Source of the DNA: Thunnus maccoyii
Lineage: Eukaryota > Chordata > Actinopteri > Scombriformes > Scombridae
Length of the DNA: 64,000 nucleotides
Assembly: GCF_910596095.1 (NCBI RefSeq)
Contig: NC_056553.1
Coordinates: 19,801,725 to 19,865,724 of the forward strand
Reading direction: 5' to 3'
Positions 1 through 12,000 of the stretch are shown piece by piece; within the stretch, counting starts at the first letter, position 1; each line of letters opens with the position of its first letter. The position numbers were made by a program, and so were the translations under genes. The notes below the pieces were generated by a model. The model was not told where the DNA came from. It did not search any database and was given only the letters and a program-made list of their open reading frames with translations.

Positions 1-262
1 ATTTCATCTTCCCTTCGATTCAGCATGTATGTAATTATCAAGGCAAACTGGATTATAATGGTTTACTAACTGACAGCTGTAATAATTCAGTGGACGACAC
101 AGTGCTGGTGTGTCTTAGAGGTAGGCCATGTCATAAATGGTAGAGTTTGAAAACATCACGTGGCGACAACAGTCATCTGTCATTTTAAGCAAACTGAATT
201 CAAGATCAATTGAAAATTAAAAGTGAAGTCAACTCCAAACACTATTTAATTTGTCCACTTAC

Positions 263-3200
263 CAATTCTTTTACACGGCTTTTCTCCAAATTCATGTCCA
301 TAATAGTGTCTGCGCGCACTTTACTCAATACATCCTGCAAGATGACAATGGAAACACACAAAGGAAAGTCATAACATAAGTACCGGTTGATAATAAAGCA
401 ATAACAATAATAATAATAATAACAATAATGAACATCTTGGATGAAAAAAGGTGAAAAACGCTTCTAAAGGAAAACTTCAACCATAAATAAATATATTTCC
501 AGTTAAAGTTAGATTAATTATTATTGTTATTATTCTAAATAAATAGCTCCATGACTGCTTTCTTATGAATATGGCTCAACAACTTGCCAATAAAGTGACA
601 ATAATAAATCTAAATAGTCACTTACTGCCAGTTGGACCTTCAGCTGCAATAACTGGATCTTGAGTTTCTGGGAGAAATGTTAACATATTGAAAATGTTAA
701 ACGATGCCATGTGAATGACAGACAGAAGCACTAACACAAACAAAGCAAGAAAATAATGTCCACTTACCTGGGTTTACCTCACAGCTTGGTACAGTTCTAG
801 CTATCCACTTCCAGGACTGATTTTTATAAATCTAAAATTGTATGAATTGTGCATTTAGGATTTTAATTTAGATTTGACCATCTGATGGTCAAAACCTATA
901 TTATATTTAGCCAAAACTTCAATTGAACATTAACTTCAACATATTCTTTGTATGACTTGCAAGTGGATGATGCAAGTGTATGTAGTTTTGTTAAAAGTTT
1001 GTGAATTCTGAGACCAATACAGTCGTAAGAACAATATAAGAACAATGAGCTCAGATGCAACGATTATCTTTAAGCCTGACAAATACACTTACCTCATTCT
1101 CTGCCAGTAAAGTAGAAAATTCACTCTTCTCAAGGATTATCATGTCCTTCTTTACAGCTGCTATTTGAGACATCACACGCTGCAACATAATCTCCTGCCA
1201 AAATCACACATCACATATGACATTTAAAAAGACAGAGCAGGTACTATAATGCAAATTATCCACTTGGAATAATAAAAACAGGGAGGAGAGTTCACACAGT
1301 CTGAAACCTTTTTGCAATAAAAGTGGGAACTGTAACACTGTTTAAATACTGAGCTACACTCATTTTGCACAATATCTCATTTCTATCAGGTGACTCCACA
1401 GAAATGAGAGATCAGTAAAATTATTTTCATACTCCAGATTCCTCAAACATTCCTGCTGTTCCTGTTTTATGTTGCCACATCACTTATCTCATTTTTAATT
1501 ATTTTATTATTATCATTATTTGGTTATTTTGTGCACTACTATTGACACACACAAAATAGATTCAATGTTTTCAAGGAAGTTAATAGTGAGTTTTTTGATC
1601 AAAAAATACAGAAAATAGATTAAATAAGATTAGATAAAATTTATTTTTTTAATTGTATCCAAATTCAAGGTTACCCAGGTGAAATGTATTGCTTTTACCT
1701 TTTTACATAAATGAAAAAATATCAGTTGAAGCCATTTATTCACAATTCTAACAACAGCCTTGATGAAGTAAATACTGAATCACTGCTTAAATCTGAATTC
1801 ATTTCATGAAAAATGCAGGTGTTTCTACTGATTTGTACTTTGACATAACCAAACACATGTTCAACTACTAAATTGATCGTCATATGATAAATGTGCTGCA
1901 AGGATAAAGACAGTGATACTGCTTCAATAACATTTATAGTAGTAGTACTATGTGTAGTAAATGTCCAATGACTCACCTGCTGCACTTTGGTTACCATGTC
2001 GCTGTAGATAGCATCCATGTTAGAGTTTGTCATCCTCACCAGTACCTGAACCATCACCTCAGCTTGCTGAGTAGTGAAGCCTGTTCATGGAAAAAATAGT
2101 AATTGTTATTTTTAATGAGGAAAATCAATTAACAAATCAGAGTAATACAGTGAAAACATCTTAAATAACAGAAGTAGACCGAACCATTTTCCTCTAGGAG
2201 TCGAACCACCGCGTGTGTATCAAAAAACAGCTTCCGGCCTTCAGACTGTGGTACATCCGCTTTCAAATCATACTGGAGGGCTCTGATGGAAGTACTCAAC
2301 TCTGAAATCAATGTGAAGAAGATGTGAGTGATTATACCTTTTGATAAGCTTTTCAGACACCAAGTAATGTAAATAGCAACATGTATGCATATATTAATGG
2401 CCCCCAGCAGACAAAAATATTTGCAAATAATGTTTGTAACTGCAGATATTTCTGCTTTCTCACAGACTTTACACACAACAGTACTTGATTATTTCATAAT
2501 TTATATACTGCATTCATATCTTAATAGATTATATATTTACTCAAAGGGTAGTTGTGTTCTTTTATATTTTGGAGAATCAGATTTACTTAAATAAATAATG
2601 TATAACCCATACCTCATATTTGGTATTTTATATAAGTTGAATGTATTAGTGATACAATGTTTAAGTCATGGAATTAAGGTTCATACTAATTTATTTAAGC
2701 AAAAACTCACTTAATTGACTCATATGTGAAAGAATTGTTGGCTTGTAACTCCATGGCTGTTTTATGTTGCTTCTTTTCTATCTTTTATCTTTTGTTTTAA
2801 TATACTATTTCCTAAGTGTCTGCTTTTCTTGCTGCAACAAATCAAAATCCCAACATGATTAATTTATTTACTTTGTGTTAATAAAGCTTCTGAGCACTTC
2901 AAAAGGAAAAAGAATCCCCAGCGAACTTCTATTCACCCTAATTTCATAAATCTCCTTCATGTAAAAATTTAAAAATAAAAATAAGTTTTATGAACTGTTC
3001 ATATTTTAAAACACAACAGCACTCTGTAGTGACACCTGGAAAAATGGGCGGCCCTGTGGTTTATTATGTAAATACTGTGTGTGATCTGGGCAAAGATTTC
3101 TACTGAAAACATTGTGGATTTAGCATCAGGGTAATATATAATATCTAACACTGAGTTGGTTATGACCATAAAACCAAGACTGGAGAGTTGTTTCAGCAGT

Positions 3201-4882
3201 TGAAATGTATGTTACTCCAAATGCTTGAATATAAAGCTTAACCAGAGAAACACAAACGCATCATTGTGAACACAAACATAATTATATTCTCTATATTGAA
3301 ATGAATAATCAAGATGTAGACTAGATTTACACTGGACTAAAGAATATCACACAATGAAAAAAATACTTTATATATTAAAAGTTAATTTGTTTCCTCTTTT
3401 CATTACACATTCCAATTTAAACATTTAATTTTGCAATTAAAATTTAAGCTTTTCAATTTTCAATTCTTATTTTCCATTTTCTCTTAAAATTTTTCGATTT
3501 CCCTTTTAATTTTAACAATTGCTTCAATTGTTCTCCAGGTTCAAATTCAAGTTCTTTATTGTTACATCTCATTACACGAGTATAAGACAGTAAAAATCTT
3601 AGGTTTTTCTTCTCCTTGACAATGCAGTAAGGGAAAAAAGATACTTTAAATAGTAAAAGTAATAGATGAGATGAGTGTGTGTATCCTCCATGTGGGGATT
3701 CAATGTGTAGTACTCAATGTGAATGAGCATTATTGAATCAATTCAAATATTGATCTGGGAGGACTGAGTGTGTGTCCATGTGACTGTGTTACAATCTCTA
3801 GATCAGTGGTTCTCAAACTTTTTCACATCAAGGACCCCTAAACTGACACAAATTAGACCACGGACCCCCATTTGATAAAAGTTTTGCCTTTAGATATTTT
3901 ATTACAGAAAGTATGAAACCCATGACCAAAACAGTCATACATTCTGTCATTGTGTTTCTTATGAATGGGATTATAGTTTAAATAAATTATTCCCCTTTTT
4001 GCTGGGGACCCCCTGGAGCCCCCCCATGGACCCCTGCGGGTCCCGGACCCCACTTTGAGAACAAATGCTCTAGATTAGCCCTGATCAGTGTTTGGGACCA
4101 TTTAAATGAACATGCTTAGTTCGCTTGTGGCTCATTTGTGCATTTAGGTCATTAAGGTCATTGAAAAAGTGCCATTTATTATACTCACTGTACCTATATT
4201 GAGATATGATGCAGCCAAAACTGCATGCATGAAAAAGTGACCTCAGCAGAGGACTTGTCTGTAGACATTCATAAAGGACATAATAATAACGACCTCCGTG
4301 AAAACCGTCAGTGGCAGTTTATGGTAACTTCAACTGAAACTGAAAGTGTCGTTTGAGGTATTTTGAACGACACTTTCATACTTTGAAGTATTTTTCTTGC
4401 GGGTGTCTAAAGAAAAAAAAGTAGTGTCTCTTATGTACTGCATGACTGTATTACAGCTCATTTGTCGGTTGACAGGCAGTAGTTAGGAGCCATATTTACA
4501 TCATTAGTTCAGTTAACATGGGTGTAACCAGAAGGACCTTGTTACCTCTGATAGACATGTGTGTCCCAGCAGAAAGATGCATCGTTCTCGGTCCAGGAGC
4601 TCGTCTCCATCTCCACGGCAGCTTCTCCAAGTTGCAACAGGGTGCAGTGATGACACAGGAGCAGACAGCTGTCAAACTGCTCGGCGGCGCTGCCACCAAA
4701 CTACTAACTCTGTATGGATTGTGAGTAGGGTCATAACACTTTTCTGCGTGGTTAAAGACAACAACTTTGAGTCGCGAATGACATTGTCTCAGCACCATAT
4801 TGTGCTCCCCTGCTATAAATGTTGCCAAGACTGTACTACTTCCGTCTCCGTATTCTATCCAGGCTACACTGTAACTTTTCAC
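263..4882 (-). CDS. mcur1: Mitochondrial calcium uniporter regulator 1, 5' part
   Basis: Partial gene: the 3' exons fall before base 1. Coding exons, in order, are 4882-4546 (tentative), 2301-2185, 2080-1977, 1194-1093, 667-626 and 334-263, with phases 1,2 / 1,2 / 0 / 0 / 0 agreeing at every junction. Exon 2 carries [18 protein letters not shown], exon 3 continues GFTTQQAE and DMVTKVQQ, exon 4 holds [20 protein letters not shown] and LEKSEFS, and exons 5-6 continue the coiled coil to LEKSRVKEL. This is the MCUR1/CCDC90 family signature, and the [14 protein letters not shown] wording fits MCUR1 better than CCDC90B. The family is known as inner-mitochondrial-membrane coiled-coil proteins that bind and regulate the calcium uniporter. 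The missing part should include the C-terminal transmembrane helix. Exon 1 rests on a good donor at 4545, matching phase and a short LSAG match to the region before the conserved core; its start codon is uncertain (an internal Met is possible). Confidence 0.85.
3804..4067. mobile_element. Non-autonomous hAT-type DNA transposon, 264 bp, with 8-bp TSD
   Basis: The element begins CAGTGGTTCTCAAACTTT and ends GTTTGAGAAC-like (TTTGAGAACAAATG), giving imperfect terminal inverted repeats that share the TTCTCAAA core. It is flanked on both sides by the identical octamer CTCTAGAT (3796-3803 and 4068-4075). An 8-bp duplication and a CA...TG outline are hallmarks of hAT elements. It has no coding capacity and contains repeated GGACCCC blocks. 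It sits in mcur1 intron 1. Confidence 0.88.
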
Positions 4883-4890
4883 CTAGTCTC

Positions 4891-6593
4891 TTAAAGGGCC
4901 AGTGTACATGACAGCAGGCATACGTCACTTCCCTGACGTCAGAACGATCAAGCCCCCTTTTGGATGAAAACAAGAAGTGCAAATGGGGAAAAAAAACTAT
5001 TGCAACGTGCCTAAAGGCTGGACCCAAAAGAGCAAAGGACAGTAAAAGAAGAGATCTGTGGCTTCAAGCAGAGAGGATGAAAATGGTAAACTGTGGGATA
5101 CATCTGTGGCAAATACTTCATCACAGGTTAGTTAATTATTGTAAAGTCAACAGTTATAATATTAAAAGTAGTGAATGTTGATGCTGCATTGAAAGGGCAG
5201 CACATAGAACATACTGAAGGAAATCCCAATTTAATGTTAGCCTGTAACAGCTAGCTCACTGGAACTGGCTGCAGCAAGCTGGCTTTTCCCCTGGTTTGTT
5301 GAAACATAGCTACCAAGTAAAATGGCTTCACCTGTCTGTTCCCTGAAGTGATTATATGTCATGATTATCATTATAATACAAATAACCTCTGCCCAGATGA
5401 AGTTGTGACCTGACATGCTGTGGTAAGCACATTGTCTTCTGGTTGCTGGTTGCTTATTGCTGAGAATGTTTATTGAAGTTACTTGATCAAGGAGAACTGT
5501 AAACAGCGAACATCCAAGTTGGTGTAACTGGCATGCTGTCCCTTCCCGTTCTGCCCTCTGACAGTCTGAGTGTTAGTCTTTAACCCAAGCAGATTGGCCT
5601 ACGATATGAAAAATCAGTCTTATCGGTTCACTAGTTTCTATTTGGCTTCACATTCCACCGATCTTTGTTGCCTAGAAGGGTCCTCTCTGGCCTTGGCCTA
5701 CCATGGCAGTGCTGATATACTCTTTATCAGAGAGGTTTCTGCTTTCACCAAAACATCACAGACAACTGACGTCTTGAGGAGAGATTAAGAATTACAGCGT
5801 GACCTCAAGATGTCGTCTTGACCCAATGTCACTCCAACATGTAACCCCTAAAGATGGAAAATTCCATAACACTCTCAACCCTGTTAATTTTGCTATATTC
5901 TTCATTACTGCGGCTCATTATCTGCTGTACATTTAAACATACGCTAGTTCTGCTCATGCACTCATAGCTCCTTCCTTTTTTTAGTGACTTTCTTGCTAAT
6001 CCCACAGTTGTTTACATGCTATTCAGATCTTCTACTTACTTAATGACGTCAATCGTTGATCGGCCATGACATAACAATTGTTTGCCTGATTGGCCATAGG
6101 ATTTGGGCTCCTAATAGCTAAAAAGCAGTACGGTTATCTTGTTTTATGCCATTAAATTGGCAAAGACCTCAGAATTTGCATTTAACGTCAGTCAAATTAG
6201 AGGGACTGTTTTCACCCAAAAAGGGGCGGGGGCATGACACAAGGGCAAAGTACCCGGATGTGCTGCTCTCATCTATTTAATGGCATCTAGCAGTGAGGTT
6301 GCAGTTTGCAACCAGCTGAATACACCTTTCCTCCCCCTCCCTTTCCAAGTATGTAGGAGAACCTACGATGGCCACAAAACTCCAAAAACGTGAAAGGCCC
6401 CCTCATGAACTAGTGCTTGGTTTGCCTGTTCTGGGCTACTGTAGAAAGAGCTCATTTTAAGGTAATGAAAACACAATGATTGTTAGATTAATTTGATTAC
6501 ACACTGATTAAAGCACACTTAAGAATATTATAATCCATTTCTGCCAAGTCTGTTGCATTAGATGCCACTAAATTCTACACACTGTGCCTTTAA
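4891..6593. mobile_element. Decayed TTAA-flanked DNA transposon with inverted termini
   Basis: TTAA followed by AAGGGCCAGTGTACA at the left (4891-4909) faces TACACACTGTGCCTT followed by TTAA at the right (6575-6593): 15-bp termini with about four mismatches. The right 310 bases (from GGCATCTAGCAGTGAGGTTGCAG at about 6281) match a very common fish miniature element that I recognise from memory. The interior 4.96-5.15 kb contains a frameshifted stretch reading MGKKNYCNVPKGWTQK and KDSKRRDLWLQAERMK, loosely like the N-terminal zinc finger (THAP-like) of some transposases. No intact transposase remains. It may be two nested insertions rather than one element. Confidence 0.6.
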
Positions 6594-6768
6594 ATTGCAT
6601 CCATGTTTCCCTCCCTTTTTTTCCTTGCATCTTAGTACCTCCCACTGAAGATACAAGGAGAGACGCAAGTAAAACTTGCAAGAAGACAGGAAACAAGGAA
6701 ATGTATTCAGAGAAATAAGATGTCCTTTCCTCTGAAGAGTCATGTGTTGCAGTTTCTGATGACAGCAG

Positions 6769-6823
6769 CAGCTGATCACAGCTGGATCACAGCTGGATCA
6801 GCTGTGATCAGCTGGATCAGCTG
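6769..6823. repeat. Phased CAGCTG (E-box) array
   Basis: Six CAGCTG palindromes start at 6769, 6779, 6790, 6799, 6809 and 6818, spaced 9-11 bp and joined by GATC-rich linkers. Each copy is an E-box of the type bound by bHLH factors. It could equally be a short degenerate tandem repeat of a 10-bp unit. Confidence 0.75.
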
Positions 6824-6829
6824 TCAGTC

Positions 6830-9085
6830 GGCTTGAACAGTTGGAGCAACTTCTGGAGTTTGTATCTGCACATATGTTGACTGTGTTGATAGTTATCACT
6901 GCCAGCAGCTGTTTTCTCTCTGCAGCCTGTAACCTGTTTAACAAACACCTGCACATGAATAAAAACCTGCATTCTGTATTTATACTGTGTACTGTGTCCT
7001 GCTCAGACACATGAACCATTTCTACTGGCAGAAGCGTTTATATTATTTATTCATTATTTGCATCTGTATTTATTGATATTCTGATTGTGAATTCATTATT
7101 TAATAACCCAGAATATGTTAACGGTGTCATTTTAACACTGGGAATGACTTATTGGCTAAATGTTTCAGGGAAAATGGAAATGATGTAACTCATATCAAAC
7201 CTGATGCTCAGCCTCATATGTGACTGAATGGATATGATGAAAACTGATGTCAAATATAAATGTGTTTAAAATGTGGTTTTTGCTGACAGACAGACTCTCC
7301 CTGAATTTTTTAATTTCACTGATAATAAAAGTTAACAGGGGAAATAACAGATCATGAAAAGAAAAATCTTTCTAATAAATGAAGAAGGTTGTTTATGGAT
7401 CAGTCCTACAGTTAACACAGATTTTTAACTAGATGATGAATCAGAAAACAAATAAAATATAAAATTTAGGAGTGATACACTCAAGTTCAATCTGTAATCT
7501 GTCTTCACTCAGTGGTGTTGAGATGTATCAGATCAGACTGATCAACTGCGGTGTCCAATCAATAACTGATATCCAATTAGGGGGCGTGTCAGCCAGTAAA
7601 AGACTTCAAGAAGGCTGCTCTTGTGTATCCTCGCTCCTCAGAGCAGAAAGAAGAGCTTTGGGACGGCCTGCAAGATGGCGGACCAGAATGACTTCCTGTT
7701 CAAGTGAGGAATGAGGAAATGATCTTGATCTAGATTTTGTTCTGAGCTGACAGGCGGAGAAAGTCATACCTCTCAAAATAAAGCTCAAGTGTTTTTGGCT
7801 GAATGAGGGGGAGATATCTTTTGGTTGTTATTATTTGGTTGAACTGACCCTTTTGATGATAGTAATAATAATGATTTAGCCTATTCATTTTTAACTTAGT
7901 ACACCTGTAATGTCTATCTGTTCTGAGTCACTCACCCAGAAAAAGGTGCCATCCAAATATTCTTACTAAATTAGGGATGAGCAAAAACAACCTGAATTTG
8001 CATTTTTTATCACAAGTATTAAATCTATAATACATGGATTATTTGAGGGAGTTTGAATAATCTTATCCACTCTTAATCACAAAATTTTAGGTTGAATTGC
8101 ATTATGACCACCTGGTAATGTTATATAATGTATATCTTTAACTTTTTAGAGGTTACTTTTAAGGCATGATAAAGTTTGACTCACAGTACAACATCTCACA
8201 TAACAAGCCTTGCAGACATTCACAGATTTGTTGTATTTGTCCGTTTTGAAAATCAAATAAAAAATGGTAGAATGAGACGTTTAATGCCATTTGAATTCTT
8301 TACATTTTCTATTGCTTTGGATAAACTGATTTGGTTCATTACCAAGATGCTAATAAATAAAAAAGGGAAAACAACACAGTGTCATATCAAAGTTGATACT
8401 TTTATAATGCATAACTATACATCGTAAGTTCTCTACAGCACAGATTATATACACAATAAGTAACACTGAATCAAAAAAAAAAGTTTCAGTCATTGGAAGT
8501 GAATATTCTGCTTAATACAGTATATTAGCTACAAAGCATCAGCACCTATATCTTCTCCATGGCAAAAAAGGAATACAAGTGTCTTTCTGACAGCTTTTTT
8601 TTTTTCTTTTTTCTTTTAAATCAGACATTGTTCCTTTCATGTATCACAAACTATTTAGGAGAATGCACTATACAGGAGCAAGGGGAACATAGAAACTATC
8701 TTTTTACAATTGTTGTGTAGGTAAAATCACCTGGCTATATTGTAATGATTGTGTTTTAAATAATCAGTTCTAACTGGCAACTGTGTATTTTTATTGTCAC
8801 TTTTTTAAACAAAGGTAGTTTAGAATATATGGCAGCTTTGGATTCACTGCAATAAATGGCAAATTGGCTTGCATCCAGATTTATGTCAGTGTATATTAGA
8901 CAAAGTATCTTATGCACTAGTAGATAAATTAGCAGCTATTACAACATTTTGCCTGTTTTGAGAGAGAATGTAAAGACAAAGCTATTTGCAAAGCTTGCCG
9001 TTTTCTTTACATTTTCTGTTACTGAGCATCTTTGCTGAGGTTTTACTGAAAAAATAATAATAAGTTGAGTGTATTAAGGTTTTGC
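6830..9085. other. Intergenic, no gene recognised
   Basis: AT-rich sequence between the mcur1 5' end and the rgs9bp 3' end. Around 7600-7790 there is a more GC-rich island with an 11-codon reading frame in good start context (MADQNDFLFK, 7675-7707), then AATAAA at about 7780. I could not assign it to any gene. The 8.4-9.08 kb part would be the rgs9bp 3' UTR if its poly(A) site is distal. Confidence 0.6.
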
Positions 9086-12000
9086 TCATGAGAAAAAGAA
9101 AACACAGACAGATAAAGTGGCTGCCACTAAAACAACAGCACATAGCAATAAGAGCACAAAGATGAGACTGCGCTGGCATAGAGGCTGATGTCCCGGCTGC
9201 TCTTCGTCAATAGAGAGCAGAGCCAGAGAGGCGCTGTCGGTGGTGCTGACTGGGTCGGCGTACTGCGGCCCGTGGGGCTCCACCATCCAGCGCAATACGT
9301 TGACTTTCTTCTCCATATCTTCGATCATGTGGTCAATTTGGCTGATCTCCTGCTCCATGGTGTTGCGTTCCTGGCTTTCTAGGCCATCGGGGAGGGCTGG
9401 AGTCTCAGCCTCGTTCAGGTCTGGCAGACTGAGCGCCCGAGCCGCTACTTCACTGCCTCCTCCTGTATTGCCAAAATTTAAATTAGGCGTTTAAGTCTGA
9501 AAAATACTAAACAGTGTCTTAACTGTTTCTAAGGATGCCAAATATAGATTCATTAATAGCTGCATAAAGTCATCTTAATACAGTTGCTTCTTTTTATGGG
9601 CAAAAACTGAACCCAGAGAAACAACATTTTTAGGGTGTAGCTGAAAAATTTTAACCAAAAACCAAACATTCCTCTGCATTAATAAAGGACATGGCCTGTT
9701 AATGCTGCAGTATCTCCTGTGTTTATAGGGAGTGAGTGGATGAGTGGTACGTATTATACAGTATTCAGTATGATTTTGTATTTTAGTGGTGTGTAGAAAT
9801 TAAAGAAGCATTATTTTTGTTCTGATGGCTGCAGCAGCAGTGGATAACATGACTGAATGTTATGTATCACTTTATCCACCAAGCTAAAGTGTAACTGTTG
9901 CAGCAGTTCAGAGACTTTTTAGAAATGAACCACATGCAGCTGCAAGACGAACTGACAAAGAGAGACAAACGCTGTTTTCTAGTCACAATTGTAGTAGTTT
10001 GAAAAAAAAAATGACAAGGAAACAGAAAATATTGATCTCACAAATAATGTAACCCATCTTTGTGACATACTGTATATGTCACCTAACTCTGACAAAGTCT
10101 GTTAATGTTGCCGGCTGTTTTTCAAAGAAAGTCTGCTCAGAAAGCACCCAAATGACAGTATGATGTCAGAATGTAATTTGCATGTCAGGCGGTTTACACA
10201 TTCATATGGAATCAAAGAGGTTTATATCAGCTGCTTATAAAAGGTTTTTAAATTTTAAAAAAGGAGAGGTGGAGTCAATCTGTATTTTAAAAATGTACAT
10301 GTCATTGACATACAACACATCCTGTTATTGATATATGACCAAATGTTAATTATTGAAGACTACAAACATCCCAAATCATCCAATAGGCTGGTAGATTTAA
10401 TAATTTTGCATTTTGATTTTTTTTTCTTATAAAAGATAGATGATCACCCAGCAAGTCAATATTGTAACAAATGCACTACATTGACAACACTATACAGACA
10501 CTGTAAGTGGTGCCACATGAAATGTGTGCAAACAAAGACGTGATGTTGTGCTCCCCCCAGGCTAATCAGTGTGCTATTATTCTTCAAATACTAGAGAACA
10601 GAGAGAGTGCAGAAATGAGGCAGCTTTTCCCACAATGCAAATCTTCATCAGTAGTCTAGATATACCATGTGAAGAAACAAATTAATGGATAGAGACAGAT
10701 CTGAGGTAACACCAGCAATATTATTAGTGAAAATGTGATTTAAAATTGATACATTTCTATAGTATATAATAATAAAATATACTTCAACAAATGTTGACGT
10801 GTAATTCAGTTGCATTTGGTCAACAACTTGATAAATCATTGAAGGTTAGTCTATTTTTTTATGTAACTAAATCTTATGAACTTAATTTAATCATGTTGAC
10901 AGAAGAACATTTAAATCACAATAAATGTTCCTCCTGAGATTATGCATCTCTGTCTATTTACTCTCAAGTTCAATCGTTGTATAATGACATGAACACGTGA
11001 TCTTTGATTTTAATTCAAACAAGGGAATTTAACAAAAGGCCAAGGTTTCATTTTTGTTTTATGTGACTTAGCGGATGCGATTCCCTTGTCTTGTTAACCT
11101 CCTAAAAAACACAAGTTTGATATACAATACCATATGTAGGGCCACTGTTTACCTTGTAGGCCATTTTGCACCAAAGAAGCCGTGTCAGCCAAAGAGAAGA
11201 TGTCAGCCATCTTGAAAACTTTACACATGTCAGCATGGAGGAGCTCCAGGCTGGAGGAGAAGGCCACCCAGAGGAGCTCCATCTCCTTACGCTGCTCCTC
11301 AGGGAGGCTCTTGTCCCGGAGATGTGAGGTCAGATGCTGACAGATGGCCACGGCCAACTTTTGGGCCTTTTCTCGTGTTTGTCGCAACTCATCCCGCAGC
11401 TGCAAGGTGTCTGTGCACCCGCCAACGCATGAAGCCAAATGCCGGTAACATGCCACCACCTGTATGAGGGCAAATAAATAACAAAGATTTAAATTTCCTA
11501 ATTAATATTCAGGGCCGGGATTAGAAAATTATGATAGGAACCTGATACCTGGTAGTTGTTTGGACTGAATATGGCCCTCGAGTGTTAGGGATGTGTAAGG
11601 GAAGTGGCTACTGTATTTGTAAAGACTAATAAGGCTGCAGGTAGCTTGGCGCTGCTGTACTTCAACAACTCAGACCTTAATACTGTCTGATCCACAGGCT
11701 TTGGAGGCAAAAAATCTGTACTTTTCATCTATAACTTAAAAGGTAGAAACAGGAATGTTTGATTTGCAAATGTAAAAATCACCTGATCAAGTTAAAAGTA
11801 TATACTAGACCATCCATCACCTGTCAGAAGAGGGATATCCGTACACCTATCAGCCCTCTGAAGAGCTATCTACTAGTGAACACATCAATTCTGTAAGTTA
11901 TGTAAATGTAAATATGTATTTAAGCCAGTTTTCAATTAATTTGCATGTAATCAGTGCTCTGCAACAGAAATAAATACTATGAATTGTTTTGAGACTGCTA

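Noticed and set aside
4518-4894. Plus-strand frame [13 protein letters not shown] as an SR-type splicing protein
   Set aside because: No further Arg/Ser repeats, and the opposite strand better fits mcur1 exon 1.
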